Source: Rhizobacter terrae (GTDB lineage Bacteria > Pseudomonadota > Gammaproteobacteria > Burkholderiales > Burkholderiaceae_C). From it: a stretch of 64,000 nt of DNA. The notes beneath the pieces are model-generated. The model was not told where the DNA came from. It searched no databases and worked only from the letters and a program-made list of their open reading frames with translations. Both the position numbers and the translations under genes were made by a program. Positions within the stretch are counted from its first letter, which is position 1. Each line of letters opens with the position of its first letter. Where the stretch lies: positions 62,001-126,000 of the forward strand of contig NZ_QUSW01000004.1 in assembly GCF_003852895.1 (NCBI RefSeq). Reading direction: 5' to 3'. Below are positions 1-9,500 of this stretch, in pieces.

Positions 1-174
<174 letters not shown>

Positions 175-218
175 GGGTCGGCCATCGCCTAAACAGCCCC
201 CGCCATCAAGGAGCTTTC

Positions 219-704
219 ATGACGCCAAGAAAACCGGCACTGTTCCTCGTCGCTTCGTGCTTGCTGGCCCTGTCAAGCGTGTGCCTGGGGCAGGTTGCAA
301 ACCGCCCAACCATGGACAAGTCTCCTGCCATGAACGATTCCACGCTTCAGTTCGCGCAGCAAATGGATCGTGTCATGCAAAAGGCAACGCTCGACACCGT
401 GCAGGACGAACTGGTGATGCTTTGCGGTCTTCTCCTGCAAGACGTATTGGCGGACCAGAAGTTGCGCAACGCGGATGTCACGGCCTACAAAGAGAGAACC
501 CTGGCCGTTCTTTGTTCAGACCCGCAAGCCGGCTGCCAACAGGCCAAGACCCACATGGACGCGATCGTGGACTTGTACCGCCGACCCGCTGCGGATGATG
601 ATCAAAAGGTGCATGCAGCCGTGGTCGGCCTCATGTCAGAAGTCGTCTCCTGGCTCGACCGCCATCCGGCGGCCATTGCCTCCAACCCACGACCTGCCAG
701 TTAA
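219..704 (+). CDS. Putative secreted protein, unknown function
   Basis: A 161-residue product not assigned to a family. The frame is open further upstream, but ATG 219 is chosen because an AAGGAG ribosome binding site lies 5 bases before it and translation then begins with a classical signal peptide: a basic start, a hydrophobic core around residues 8-19, then a polar mature part. The mature part is mostly helical and acidic, with four cysteines at roughly residues 68-110 that could pair in the periplasm. It stands alone after the DAHP synthase gene. Base composition is less GC-rich than most of the window, which may point to accessory origin. Confidence 0.7.
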   Translation: MTPRKPALFLVASCLLALSSVCLGQVANRPTMDKSPAMNDSTLQFAQQMDRVMQKATLDTVQDELVMLCGLLLQDVLADQKLRNADVTAYKERTLAVLCSDPQAGCQQAKTHMDAIVDLYRRPAADDDQKVHAAVVGLMSEVVSWLDRHPAAIASNPRPAS

Positions 705-792
705 ACATTGACCGAGCATTGATGCACGAACAACGGCTCACCATGAACAGGCACTGGTTGCCCCGTCCGTGACTCCCTGAGACACAAGCACG

Positions 793-1170
793 ATGCAGCA
801 TGACCACAACAACGCCTTCCGCCTCGGCGCAGCAATGCTCTCCACTGTTGCAGGCTCGATCCTCGGGTTGCTGGTCGGCGCCGTCCTGCTCTATGCAGGA
901 CTGACGGATTCCTTGTCACTCCCGATCGCAGGGGGTGCCTTGGCGGGCGTGCTGGCCGGCGCGGCGCTGCCATCGGGCGCGATGGACTTTGTCGAAGCGC
1001 TGGTCCACTTCCTGATCGGCATTCTCTCTGCGGCCTCCCGCTCCGTTCTCGATGATGCGGACTCCAGCCTCTTCGAGGGCCAATCAGAGAACTCCGACTG
1101 GCTCCGTTGGGCGTTCGCCTTCGGGGCCATGTTCGCCGTCGTGACCTGGATACTTCTGAGAATCAGATAG
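793..1170 (+). CDS. Small membrane protein, unknown function
   Basis: A 125-residue protein with about three hydrophobic segments (roughly residues 13-37, 41-62 and 105-122), so it is probably in the inner membrane. Segments 1 and 2 are rich in Gly and Ala and run close together, as in a helical hairpin. Between them and the last segment lies an acidic loop (DDADSS). No catalytic motif is visible. It follows the secreted-protein gene by 88 bases and could be cotranscribed. Codon use fits a real gene. Function unknown. Confidence 0.6.
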   Translation: MQHDHNNAFRLGAAMLSTVAGSILGLLVGAVLLYAGLTDSLSLPIAGGALAGVLAGAALPSGAMDFVEALVHFLIGILSAASRSVLDDADSSLFEGQSENSDWLRWAFAFGAMFAVVTWILLRIR

Positions 1171-1267
1171 CCATGCACCAAGCCGCGACCATGCGCCGTA
1201 TCCGACGAGAAGACATCAGACGCGGCACGATTCGCGCCCGAGGTCGTTGACATAGCCAGGCAATCAC

Positions 1268-1525
1268 ATGAAGCACATCAATGGGACTGGCATGCATCAC
1301 GAGTCGCGAAGACGAGCCCAGTTCTCTGCCGAATATCGCATCAGCCTTTCGGGAATCTCGTACTCAGGCAGCATCACCTTGGACGGGTGCAGACCGGCCG
1401 CGTTCAGGGGTCACATGAGCTGGACCCCTGGGACGATTTGGCCCGCTCGCGCCGTCGAGCGCGACGTGCGCGAGACGATTCAATATCTCGATGTCGAGAA
1501 GCTGCTGATAGGTGCGCCCGAATGA
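1268..1525 (+). CDS. Small hypothetical protein
   Basis: An 85-codon open frame after the membrane-protein gene. There is no strong ribosome binding site before ATG 1268, and an alternative start is ATG 1292. The central part (ISLSGISYSGSITLDG) alternates hydrophobic and polar residues like a beta-sheet, and the tail is charged. No family recognised. It ends 12 bases before the end of the convergent rimO gene. It may be real because no better frame covers this stretch, but the coding evidence is weak. Confidence 0.35.
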   Translation: MKHINGTGMHHESRRRAQFSAEYRISLSGISYSGSITLDGCRPAAFRGHMSWTPGTIWPARAVERDVRETIQYLDVEKLLIGAPE

Positions 1526-1537
1526 CTGCGTGACAAC

Positions 1538-2935
1538 TCAGACCGGCTGCCCAATCAGGTCATGCCCCTGCGTCCCCACGATCCGCGCCTTCGTGAACTC
1601 CCCCACCTTGAGCGTTTTCGAAGCCTTCTCCGGCGGCAGCAACTTCACCACGCCATCGATCTCGGGCGCATCGGCATAGGTGCGACCGACGCCGCCCTTG
1701 CGGCCGAGCGCGGGCGCTGAATCGACGAGCACTTGCATCGTCGCGCCCACACGCTCGCGCAGCTTGGCGGCAGACACCTCTTCGGCCACCTGCATGAACC
1801 GCGCACGACGCTCTTCCCGCACCTCGGCCGGCAGCATGCCGGGCAAGTCGTTCGCCGTCGCTCCTTCCACCGGCGAGTAGGCAAAACATCCCGCCCGGTC
1901 GATCCGCGCCTCGCGCATGAACTGCAGCAGGTGTTCGAACTCCGCTTCCGTCTCACCCGGGAAGCCGGCGATGAAGGTGCTGCGCACCACGATCTCCGGG
2001 CAGGCCTCGCGCCACCGGAGCAGGCGCTCCAGGTTCTTCTCGCCGTTGGCCGGCCGCTTCATGCGCTTGAGCACGTCCGGATGCGAATGCTGGAACGGCA
2101 CGTCCAGGTAAGGCAGCACGCGGCCGGAGGCCATCATCGGCAAGATCTCGTCCACGTGCGGGTACGGGTACACGTAGTGCATGCGCACCCAGGCGCCGTG
2201 CTTCTCGGCCAGGTCACCCAGCTTCTCGGCCAGGTCGAACAGTCGCGTCTTGACGGGCTTGCCGTCCCAGAAGCCGGTGCGGTACTTCACGTCCACGCCG
2301 TAGGCGCTCGTGTCCTGGCTGATGACCAGCAGTTCCTTCACGCCCGCCTCGAACAGCCGCTGCGCCTCGCCCAGCACGTCGCCGATGGGCCGCGACACCA
2401 GGTCGCCGCGCATGCTGGGAATGATGCAGAACGAGCAGCGGTGGTTGCAGCCTTCGCTGATCTTCAGGTAGGCATAGTGCTTGGGCGTGAGCTTGATGCC
2501 CTGCGCTGGCACCAGGTCCACGAAGGGGTCGTGGGGCTTGGGCACGTGCAGGTGCACGGCGTCCATCACCTCGTTGGTGGCGTGCGGGCCGGTCACGGCG
2601 AGCACGCTGGGGTGCATCTGCTTGACGAGGTTGCCGCCGGCATCGCCCGCCTTGGCGCCCAGGCAGCCGGTGACGATCACCTTGCCGTTCTCGGCCAGCG
2701 CCTCGCCGATGGTGTCCAGGCTTTCCTTCACCGCGTCGTCGATGAAGCCGCATGTGTTGACGATGACGAGGTCCGCGCCCGCGAAGGTCTTGGACGTGTC
2801 GTAGCCCTCGGCGCGCAGCTGGGTGAGGATGAGTTCGGAGTCGGTCAGGGCCTTGGGGCAGCCCAGGGAGACGAAGCCGATCTTGGGGGCGGATGTGGCC
2901 GGGGACGGCTGGGCCACGGAGGTGTCTTGGGTCAT
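1538..2935 (-). CDS. rimO: Ribosomal protein uS12 methylthiotransferase RimO
   Basis: A radical-SAM enzyme that adds a methylthio group to a conserved aspartate of ribosomal protein S12. The 465 residues match the family length. The N-terminal UPF0004 domain carries the three cysteines of the auxiliary Fe-S cluster (C26 in SLGCPK, C62 in NTCGF, C91 in TGCLGAK). The radical-SAM cluster motif CNHRCSFC gives C163, C167 and C170. The C-terminal 70 residues form a TRAM-like RNA/protein-binding domain. The [12 protein letters not shown] start distinguishes RimO from the tRNA enzyme MiaB. It is monocistronic here, with an extra Pro/Ala/Ser-rich stretch of about 15 residues at the N-terminus. Confidence 0.97.
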   Translation of the reverse strand: MTQDTSVAQPSPATSAPKIGFVSLGCPKALTDSELILTQLRAEGYDTSKTFAGADLVIVNTCGFIDDAVKESLDTIGEALAENGKVIVTGCLGAKAGDAGGNLVKQMHPSVLAVTGPHATNEVMDAVHLHVPKPHDPFVDLVPAQGIKLTPKHYAYLKISEGCNHRCSFCIIPSMRGDLVSRPIGDVLGEAQRLFEAGVKELLVISQDTSAYGVDVKYRTGFWDGKPVKTRLFDLAEKLGDLAEKHGAWVRMHYVYPYPHVDEILPMMASGRVLPYLDVPFQHSHPDVLKRMKRPANGEKNLERLLRWREACPEIVVRSTFIAGFPGETEAEFEHLLQFMREARIDRAGCFAYSPVEGATANDLPGMLPAEVREERRARFMQVAEEVSAAKLRERVGATMQVLVDSAPALGRKGGVGRTYADAPEIDGVVKLLPPEKASKTLKVGEFTKARIVGTQGHDLIGQPV

Positions 2936-2994
2936 AACCGGCGATTTTCGCCGATGCCGGGGCGGCTGGCCGGGCGCAGACCGTGAAATCCGGA

Positions 2995-3019
2995 CAAGGA
3001 CGACGTTTGGTCGTCCTTG
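2995..3019 (-). terminator. Perfect 10-bp hairpin, possible terminator
   Basis: CAAGGACGAC and GTCGTCCTTG pair perfectly around a 5-base loop, 10 bases beyond the stop of the unrecognised gene at 3030-3575 on the same strand. There is no clear U-tract after it, so it may act as a transcript 3' end or insulator rather than a strong intrinsic terminator. It also sits 60 bases upstream of rimO. Confidence 0.45.
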
Positions 3020-3029
3020 CCGGGTTCGT

Positions 3030-3575
3030 TTAGAGAATTGGCACCCTGATCACGTGAAACACCTCCTTCAGCAGTGCGTCACAGACCTCCTCGGCCCTCT
3101 GCACGATGGCTGCGGCATCCGGATGCTGCATGGACTCCAGAGCCAGGGCTTCCGAAAGCGCGCCAGCACTGGACCCTTGCTCCACCAAATAGCCATGCTG
3201 AGGCTTCTGGCTGCACTTGCGGGACAGGATTTCCAGCACCTGAACGTAACGGCCTAGCGCTTCCTTCATGTGCACCATCACAGCCAGTGCCGCCACCGGC
3301 GACGCAGAAGCCAAACCCGACACACGTGCTACCACGTTGTCTATGCCCGCGTAGTTGTAGCCAACAACATGACAGTCGGCCACGAATTGGCTCAGCAGGT
3401 GGTCGTCCCTGACTTCAACCTCCATGCACTTCAAAGCGATGTTCCGCGCCTCTTCCGAACGGCACTCACCGGAGTGCTTGAGCCACTGCGGAAACTTGCC
3501 CTGGAACGCTTGCGCGAGCTTGGCAATGACTTTGCCGGCTTCATGGCTTGGTAACTCGCTTGCATCGATGTCCAT
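3030..3575 (-). CDS. Hypothetical cytoplasmic protein
   Basis: A 181-residue protein of no recognised family. AGGAGA lies 6 bases before the ATG, which supports the start. There is no signal peptide or membrane segment. It is predicted largely helical, with several cysteines (in GECRSEE, LKCMEVE, ADCHVVG, SRKCSQ and EVCDALL). The sequence resembles small Burkholderiales orphans. GC content looks lower than in the flanking rimO and phaR genes, so it may be an acquired gene placed between two conserved ones. It has its own hairpin downstream and no operon partner. Confidence 0.6.
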   Translation of the reverse strand: MDIDASELPSHEAGKVIAKLAQAFQGKFPQWLKHSGECRSEEARNIALKCMEVEVRDDHLLSQFVADCHVVGYNYAGIDNVVARVSGLASASPVAALAVMVHMKEALGRYVQVLEILSRKCSQKPQHGYLVEQGSSAGALSEALALESMQHPDAAAIVQRAEEVCDALLKEVFHVIRVPIL

Positions 3576-3802
3576 GATGCATCTCCTCTCTTCTCTTTGA
3601 TTTATTTACCAGGGCCTCACGACAGCCCCGATCCCTTCCGAGCAGAGCTCGGCGTGTCTCCACCCACGAATGGGCGGAAGGTCCACAAACCCGGAGGTTT
3701 CGCCGCCTGGCTCATCAGTGCGGACGCGCCGATTGGACCAGCGAGGCTCCCGCCTGGCCGTTCATATATGCCCACCGAGGCACGCCATTTCGGTCGCGCA
3801 AA

Positions 3803-3830
3803 AACGAAAAGGGCGCCGAGTGGCGCCCTT
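3803..3830 (-). terminator. Rho-independent terminator of phaR
   Basis: On the minus strand GGGCGCC-ACTC-GGCGCCC forms a 7-bp GC-only stem with a 4-base loop, followed by TTTTCGTTTTT. It lies 20 bases after the phaR stop codon. The geometry is that of a textbook intrinsic terminator. The rest of the 270-base gap between phaR and the gene at 3575 shows no further gene. Confidence 0.85.
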
Positions 3831-3848
3831 CGCACAAATGCGCCGACC

Positions 3849-4442
3849 TCAACGCTTGGGCGGCGTGAACCCCGGCATGCCCGGGAACAGGCTTTCCGCC
3901 TGCTTGGCCATCTGCTCTTGCATCTGCACGAACATCTGCTTGGATTGCTCCAGGTAGTTGCCCATCAACCCCTGGACGACGGGCGCCTGGCCGTTGAGGA
4001 ACTGCGCCCACAGCTCAGGCGACATCACCTTTGGGTCGTACAGCCCTTTCGACTGCTCGGTCAGCTTGCTCTGGATGTCGGTGAAGGTCTGGAGGTTCTT
4101 CTCCAGGTACGAGCCCATCATGCCCTGCATGGCGTGGCCGTAGAAGCGGATGATCTGCGCCAGCATGGTCGTGTTGAACATGGGCACGCCGCCGGTTTCC
4201 TCCTCCAGGATGATCTGCAGCAGGATGCTGCGGGTGAGGTCTTCGGAGGTCTTGGCGTCGCGCACGACGAAGTCCTGGCCGTTGAGGACCATCTTCTTCA
4301 CGTCGGCCAGCGTGATGTAGCTGCTGGTCTCGGTGTCGTACAGGCGGCGGTTGGGGTATTTCTTGAGGATGCGCGGGCCGCCGGATTCGGCTTCCCCGCC
4401 TTCGCCGGAGGTCTTGGCAGACGCTCGCCGGGACTGGACCAT
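3849..4442 (-). CDS. phaR: Polyhydroxyalkanoate synthesis repressor PhaR
   Basis: A DNA- and PHB-binding repressor that controls phasin and PHA genes: free protein binds operators, and growing PHB granules titrate it away. The N-terminal PHB_acc_N DNA-binding domain is obvious around residues 22-85 (RILKKYPNRRLYDTETSSYI, then a conserved LLQIILEEE segment), followed by PHB accumulation-regulatory repeats (about residues 90-180) rich in Met, Gln and Phe. Length 197 fits the family. A nonconserved basic leader of about 20 residues precedes the domain. It is monocistronic with its own terminator. The bdhA gene at 35.1 kb is another PHB-cycle gene in this window. Confidence 0.95.
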   Translation of the reverse strand: MVQSRRASAKTSGEGGEAESGGPRILKKYPNRRLYDTETSSYITLADVKKMVLNGQDFVVRDAKTSEDLTRSILLQIILEEETGGVPMFNTTMLAQIIRFYGHAMQGMMGSYLEKNLQTFTDIQSKLTEQSKGLYDPKVMSPELWAQFLNGQAPVVQGLMGNYLEQSKQMFVQMQEQMAKQAESLFPGMPGFTPPKR

Positions 4443-4548
4443 GAACGGGACTCCTTGTGCAGGTGCACAACGATTCTAGGAGCCAGCCGCGGCGCGGGCT
4501 CAAGGGGTTTTCCCAGCGGTGCGAGGGGCGCCCCTTCCAGGGCGTCTC

Positions 4549-5520
4549 CTAGCGCGCCGAAACCTGCCGGATGAAGGCGTCCACCGAGTCGGTGTAGGCG
4601 CCCGGCAAGCCCAGGCGTTCGTTGATCTCGCTGTGCGACAGGTCTTCCTTTTGCAGCTGCACCCGGCCACCCAGCCCGTTGGCCTTGTCCATGAAGGCCT
4701 GGGCCTGGGCACAGGAATCGGCGCGGCGGGCGGAACACACCAGCAGCATGGGCGGCGGCGCGGCCTTCAGGCGCCGGATGGGCGAGGCATCCACCCACAG
4801 CGCCCGGTCGGTGCCGAAGGTCTTGTCGAAGAGACGGAAATGGCGGGCTTCCATGATGGTCACCACGTCGAAGGCGGCGCCGTCCAGCGGCACGGTACCC
4901 AGCCAGGGCCTCGCGCCCTGCCGGGTGGCGATGGACGGATCCGCATTGAGCATGGACACGAGGTGCGCACCGGCCGAGTGGCCCATCAGCACCACCCGCG
5001 CCGGGTTCACGCCCCACGAAGCCGCCTGCCCCTGCACGAAGGCCAGCGCGCGGGCCACGTCGTCGGCCTGCTCCACCGGGTTGGCCACCGGCACCATGCG
5101 GTAGTTGATGGAGACGAAGACGTGCCCCTGCGGCACCCAGTGCGGCACCTTGTTGGTGGTGACACGGGCGTAGGCCTTGTCGCCGCGCGCCCATCCCCCG
5201 CCGTGCACCATGAAGATGAGCACCGCGTCAGGCGCCACCTTGGCCGGCCGGAAGAGGTCCAGCCGCTGGGCCGGGTCGCTGCCGTAGGCGATGTCGCGCT
5301 CCAGCGTGACGCCCGGCGGCAACGCGGCCTCGCCCGAGGCGTGCATGCCGTCGCCCATCTCGTCGTCCTGGTGCTGGGCCGCCTCGCGGCGCTGCTCGGC
5401 GCGTTCGCGCAGCTTGTCGCGGATGAGCCCGGCCTGCGACGGCAGGCTCCACGCGCAGACTGCGGTCACCACGGCAGCCAGCACCATCCGCACGGCGACA
5501 ATCGATGTGTTCGTTCCCAT
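4549..5520 (-). CDS. Secreted alpha/beta hydrolase (esterase/lipase family)
   Basis: A 323-residue hydrolase of the carboxylesterase/BD-FAE type. The frame is open upstream, but ATG 5520 is preferred: AAAGGAG precedes it and a signal peptide follows (hydrophobic residues 7-25, ending SLPSQAG). The oxyanion-hole motif HGGGWARGD and the nucleophile elbow GHSAGAH are present, so the catalytic Ser is in GHSAG. A charged coiled segment of about 40 residues separates the signal peptide from the hydrolase core. The substrate cannot be told from sequence. It is divergent from cysQ, with the starts only 50 bases apart, so the two share a promoter region. Confidence 0.85.
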   Translation of the reverse strand: MGTNTSIVAVRMVLAAVVTAVCAWSLPSQAGLIRDKLRERAEQRREAAQHQDDEMGDGMHASGEAALPPGVTLERDIAYGSDPAQRLDLFRPAKVAPDAVLIFMVHGGGWARGDKAYARVTTNKVPHWVPQGHVFVSINYRMVPVANPVEQADDVARALAFVQGQAASWGVNPARVVLMGHSAGAHLVSMLNADPSIATRQGARPWLGTVPLDGAAFDVVTIMEARHFRLFDKTFGTDRALWVDASPIRRLKAAPPPMLLVCSARRADSCAQAQAFMDKANGLGGRVQLQKEDLSHSEINERLGLPGAYTDSVDAFIRQVSAR

Positions 5521-5569
5521 GTCCCGCAAACTCCTTTCCGGGATTGTTGCCACACCCGAGCGCCTCGTG

Positions 5570-6349
5570 ATGACCTTCACCTTCCAGAAACACTGGCTGC
5601 CGCAACTGGACCACATCGCCCGCCGCGCAGGCGAGGCGATCATGCAGATTTACCGGGGCGACATCCACGTGCAACGAAAGGCAGACGAATCGCCCGTCAC
5701 GCAGGCCGACGTCCTGGCGGAGGAGATCATCCTGGAGGGCCTGGCTGCGCTGGCGCCGGAGATTCCCGTCGTCGCCGAGGAAGCCGTCGCCGCCGGCCGC
5801 GTACCCGACGTGTCGAAGGCCCGCAGCTTCTGGCTGGTCGACCCGCTGGACGGCACGCGCGAGTTCGTGAACCGCAACGGCGAGTTCACCGTCAACATCG
5901 CCTTCATCGAGGACGGCGAGCCGGTGGCCGGCGTGGTGTTCGCCCCGGCGATCGGCCGGGCGTTCTGCGGCTGGGTCGGCGAAGGCGCCAGCGTTCACGA
6001 TGCCGCCGGCGAGCGCTCCATCCGCTGCCGGCCCGCACCGCCGCGGGGGCTGACCGTGCTGGCCAGCCGGTCCCACGGCGACAAGGCAGCACTCGCGGCC
6101 TTCCTCGCGGACCTGCCGGTGCACACCACGATGGAAGCGGGCTCCTCGCTGAAGCTGTGCCTGCTGGCCGAAGGCCGGGCCGATCTCTACCCCCGCTTCG
6201 GCCGAACCATGGAATGGGACATCGCCGCCGGCCAGGCGGTGCTGGCCGCGGCTGGCGGCAGCGTGCGGACGATGTCCGGCGCGGCCCTGCGCTACGGCAA
6301 GCCCGGGTTCGAAAACCCGGATTTCGTGGCGCGCGGCCTGCCCGGCTGA
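5570..6349 (+). CDS. cysQ: 3'(2'),5'-bisphosphate nucleotidase CysQ
   Basis: Hydrolyses adenosine 3',5'-bisphosphate (PAP), the toxic by-product of sulfate assimilation, to AMP. Residues match the Mg/Li-sensitive inositol-monophosphatase-like family: EEAVAAG (metal-ligand Glu region), WLVDPLDGTREF (DPxDGT metal site) and MEWDIAAGQAVLAAAGG (WDxAAG site). Length 259 is typical. ATG 5570 was chosen over far-upstream codons because those would overlap the divergent esterase gene. An in-frame GTG at 5567 is possible. It immediately precedes the retron cassette but is a core gene. Confidence 0.93.
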   Translation: MTFTFQKHWLPQLDHIARRAGEAIMQIYRGDIHVQRKADESPVTQADVLAEEIILEGLAALAPEIPVVAEEAVAAGRVPDVSKARSFWLVDPLDGTREFVNRNGEFTVNIAFIEDGEPVAGVVFAPAIGRAFCGWVGEGASVHDAAGERSIRCRPAPPRGLTVLASRSHGDKAALAAFLADLPVHTTMEAGSSLKLCLLAEGRADLYPRFGRTMEWDIAAGQAVLAAAGGSVRTMSGAALRYGKPGFENPDFVARGLPG

Positions 6350-6401
6350 TGCGGCGCCCAGGTGCGGTGCGAGGGAACGCCACCGCATCCCCTCGCGGTG
6401 A

Positions 6402-6429
6402 TTGCCAGAACGCCCAGGCCGTGCAAAAT
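6402..6429 (+). promoter_or_regulatory. Candidate sigma-70 promoter of the retron cassette
   Basis: TTGCCA at 6402-6407 and CAAAAT at 6424-6429 with a 16-base spacer, in the gap after cysQ. It would start transcripts near 6436, about 100 bases before the GTG of the helical-repeat gene. Judged by eye only. Confidence 0.35.
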
Positions 6430-6447
6430 CGCCGCTCTTGAACATCC

Positions 6448-6480
6448 GCCGGCGCGCCCTGTCCATCGGGCTGCGCCGGC
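6448..6480 (+). other. GC-rich hairpin in the leader of the retron cassette
   Basis: GCCGGCGC (6448-6455) pairs with GCGCCGGC (6473-6480), and GCCC with GGGC inside it, giving about 12 bp with one bulge and an 8-base loop. No U-tract follows. It could end cysQ transcription or structure the cassette leader. It lacks the a1/a2 repeats of a retron RNA. Confidence 0.4.
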
Positions 6481-6537
6481 CACGAACACCACGGCATCGC
6501 GGCAAGCACGCCAAGACGCCCAGCGGGAGGGGACCAC

Positions 6538-9500
6538 GTGAAGAAGATCGCCAGCGCCGTGCTGGTGCGGCAGCTGCCGCGCGAGCGCACCTGCACGGTC
6601 GAGCTCATCGAACTCGACCTGCCGGCTCGCACGGGTGCAGACCCCGCGGCGCGCTGCATCGTCACCGTGCGGCAGGAGCTGCAGGAATCCTCGCTCACCG
6701 CCACGCCCTGCCTGCAGGCCGAGGCTGAACGGCGCATGCGGGACTTCATCCGCCGGCGGCTGGCAGCCGGCGAGCGGCTGATGCGCCATGAAGGCCTCGC
6801 CGGGCTGGACGCGCTCACGCCGCAAGCCCGCATCACCGCGCCCACGCCAGCCTCCACGCCGCAGCCGGTGCCGACCCCCATCACTGCCCTCGTGGCCCGC
6901 TTCCAGCCCGCCCGCTGGAAGCTCGAATCCGCCGAGCGCCGTGCACGTGCCGCCTGGCGCGTGGCCGAATGCAGCGACGCCTCGTCGCCCGCGAGCCCCG
7001 CCCAGCAGGCGCTGCGCAGCCTTGTACCGCGCCTGGTCGAACTGCTGGACAGCGGCAACGACCTGCTCGACCTGTGCCTGGCGGTCGCGATCGGCCGCCT
7101 GGGCGACCCGGGCGCCACCGAGGCCATGCAGGCGTTGTCGCAGCGCGGACGCAGCCCCGCCACCTGCCGCGCCGCACGCCAGGCCTGGCTCATGCTGCTC
7201 ACGCCCGAGGCACGCGAAGCCCACGCCGACACGCTGCTGCCGAGCTGGGAAGCCGAGCTGGAGAGCGAGAAGTCCGGCGTCGATCTGGTCGACCAGATCG
7301 ACGCCGGCCTGGAAGCCCGCTCCTCGGACTGGGCCTCGCTGCTGCTGGACTGGTACGACATCGCCTTCGTGCGGCCCGGCCCGCGCGCCGTGCTGCTGCG
7401 GCTGCTGAAGGCGCTGCCGCTGGAGGTGGGCACCTTCCAGGGCGTGCGCTACGTCTACAAGGCCGCGGAAATGCGCCGCGATGCGCAGGTGGTCGGCCTC
7501 TTGCACGCCCGCTTCGAGAACACCACGGCGATGCAGGGCGCCTCCGGGTCACGAGACTACCGCTCGCCCAAGACGGGCGGCTGGCTCAAGCGCGCCACCG
7601 GCGGCGCCCGCTCACCGGCCCGCGCCTTCGGCGGGCGCACGCGCGACTACCTGCGGCTTCGCGGCTGGCGCACCGTCCGCCGCCTGGCCGCCCTCTCGCA
7701 TCCGCATGCGCCCGAGCTGGCGGTGGACATGCTGCTGGGCCTGGTGGACGACGAACAGCCGCCACCGCGCGAGGAGCAGCGCTGGGAGTACATCGACCGG
7801 CAATACCAGCGCTCGTCGCGCCTGCATCACCGTGGCGCGGGCTGGATGCTGCTGCCCAAGCTGCTGCTGGCGAACATGCCCGACCTGCACACCAGCGCCC
7901 GCGCCAAGCGCTGGTGGACGCTGCAGCCGCTGGACGCCTCGCGTCCCATGCCCGAGCGCACCGAAGCGCTGCGCGCGATGTGGGATGCGCATCCCGAAGC
8001 CTTGCTGCGCCTGGCCATGGAAAGCCGCAGCGCGCTCGTGAATGCCGTGGCAGCCCGCGCATTGCAGGACCATGCGAACTTCGTGCGCGAGCAGGACGCG
8101 GCCGTGCTCGAAGTCCTGCTGCAGCGCCCGTACGCACCGACGGCCGCGCTCGGCTTCGATGCCGCGCGCGCCCACGTCGAAGACACCACCGACACCGCCG
8201 TTCAGGTGCCATGGCTCAAGCTCATGTCGGCCAGCACGCATGCGGCCGCGCGCGACTACGCGCTGCTGCACATCGCGGGCGATCCGGCATCGTTCGCCAG
8301 GCATGCGGACCTCGTCGTCGCCCTGCTCTTCTCGGTGCACGAACGCGCGCGCAAGCAAGGCCACGGGCTGGCGCTGCTGGCTGCGCCCGATTCGTTGCTG
8401 AACGAATTGCTGGACGCGATGCTCGCCGCCGATGCGGCGGACCCGGGCCTGGCAGAAGGCGCGGCGCTGGCGGAGCAACTGCTGCAAGGCCCGCTTCAGC
8501 AGGCGGCGGCGTCATGGCAAGGCCTGGGCTCGCTGCTTCCTCTGCTGGACCACCCCGCCGTGCCGGTGCTGCGCCTGGCCGTGAGCTGGTTGCTGATGCA
8601 CCCGGCCGGCGTGGCGCTGGTGCCGCCGGTGCTACTCACGAGGCTGCTCGGCGCGGAAGATGCAGACCGCCGTGCCTGCGGCGCGCGCATCCTCGCGGCC
8701 TTGTCGGACGACGTGCTGCGCCAGCAGGTCGAGTTGCTGTGCACCCTGGCCCTGAGCGGACATGCCGGCGTGCGCGCCGCCATCGCGCCTGCACTGCTGC
8801 GGCTGGCTTTGGCCGATGAACAGGTCGGCCGTGCCGTCGCCTCGCGCCTGCATGACGGCCTGTTCCAGACCGAGGCCGGCGAAGGACAGCACGACGACAT
8901 CCTGCGTTGGCTCACTGCTGACCTGCAGGCCTACGCGCCCGCGCGGGATGCATCCGGCACATGGCGAGCCCTGCAAGCCCGCAGCGGCGGCGCCCAGCGC
9001 TACGGCGCCTGGGCGCTGGCGTCGCTGGCCATCACAGACTTCAGCCTGCGCCAGCTCGCCACGCTGGCACGCCATGCCGATGCCGGAGTGCGCCAGTGGT
9101 CCATGCAGGCGATCGACCAGACGCTGTCGGCCGCGCCCACGCCGAAGCAATCCGCCGACCTCCTGCCGCTGGCCGACGCCGCATTCGACGACACCCGCGC
9201 CTACACGCAACAGCTCTTCGGCGAACGCCTGCCCGACGACTCGCTGGACGTGGAGCTGCTCATCGCCTGGGTCGACCATCCGCAAGCGTGGGTGCAGGCC
9301 CTGGGCCGCAGCCGCCTCGTGCGCCGCATGAGTGCCGCCGATGCGAGCCTGTGCCTCACGCGGCTGAGCCAGCACCCCGGCACGCAGGTGCAGCTCTTCG
9401 TGACGCAGTGGCTGCTGGAGTTGCCCTCGGACGATGCGCCGCGCCTCGCGCAGCAGCTGCGTGCGCTGACGCCCTACTTCCTCACCGTGCTGAGCCAGGT

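Noticed and set aside
3811-3828. GC-rich hairpin considered as a small RNA
   Set aside because: Its position right after phaR and the U-rich tail show that it is a terminator.
6448-6480. Hairpin before the helical-repeat gene as a possible retron RNA
   Set aside because: No a1/a2 repeats, no msr-type loop and too short; the RNA at 11444-11683 is complete.
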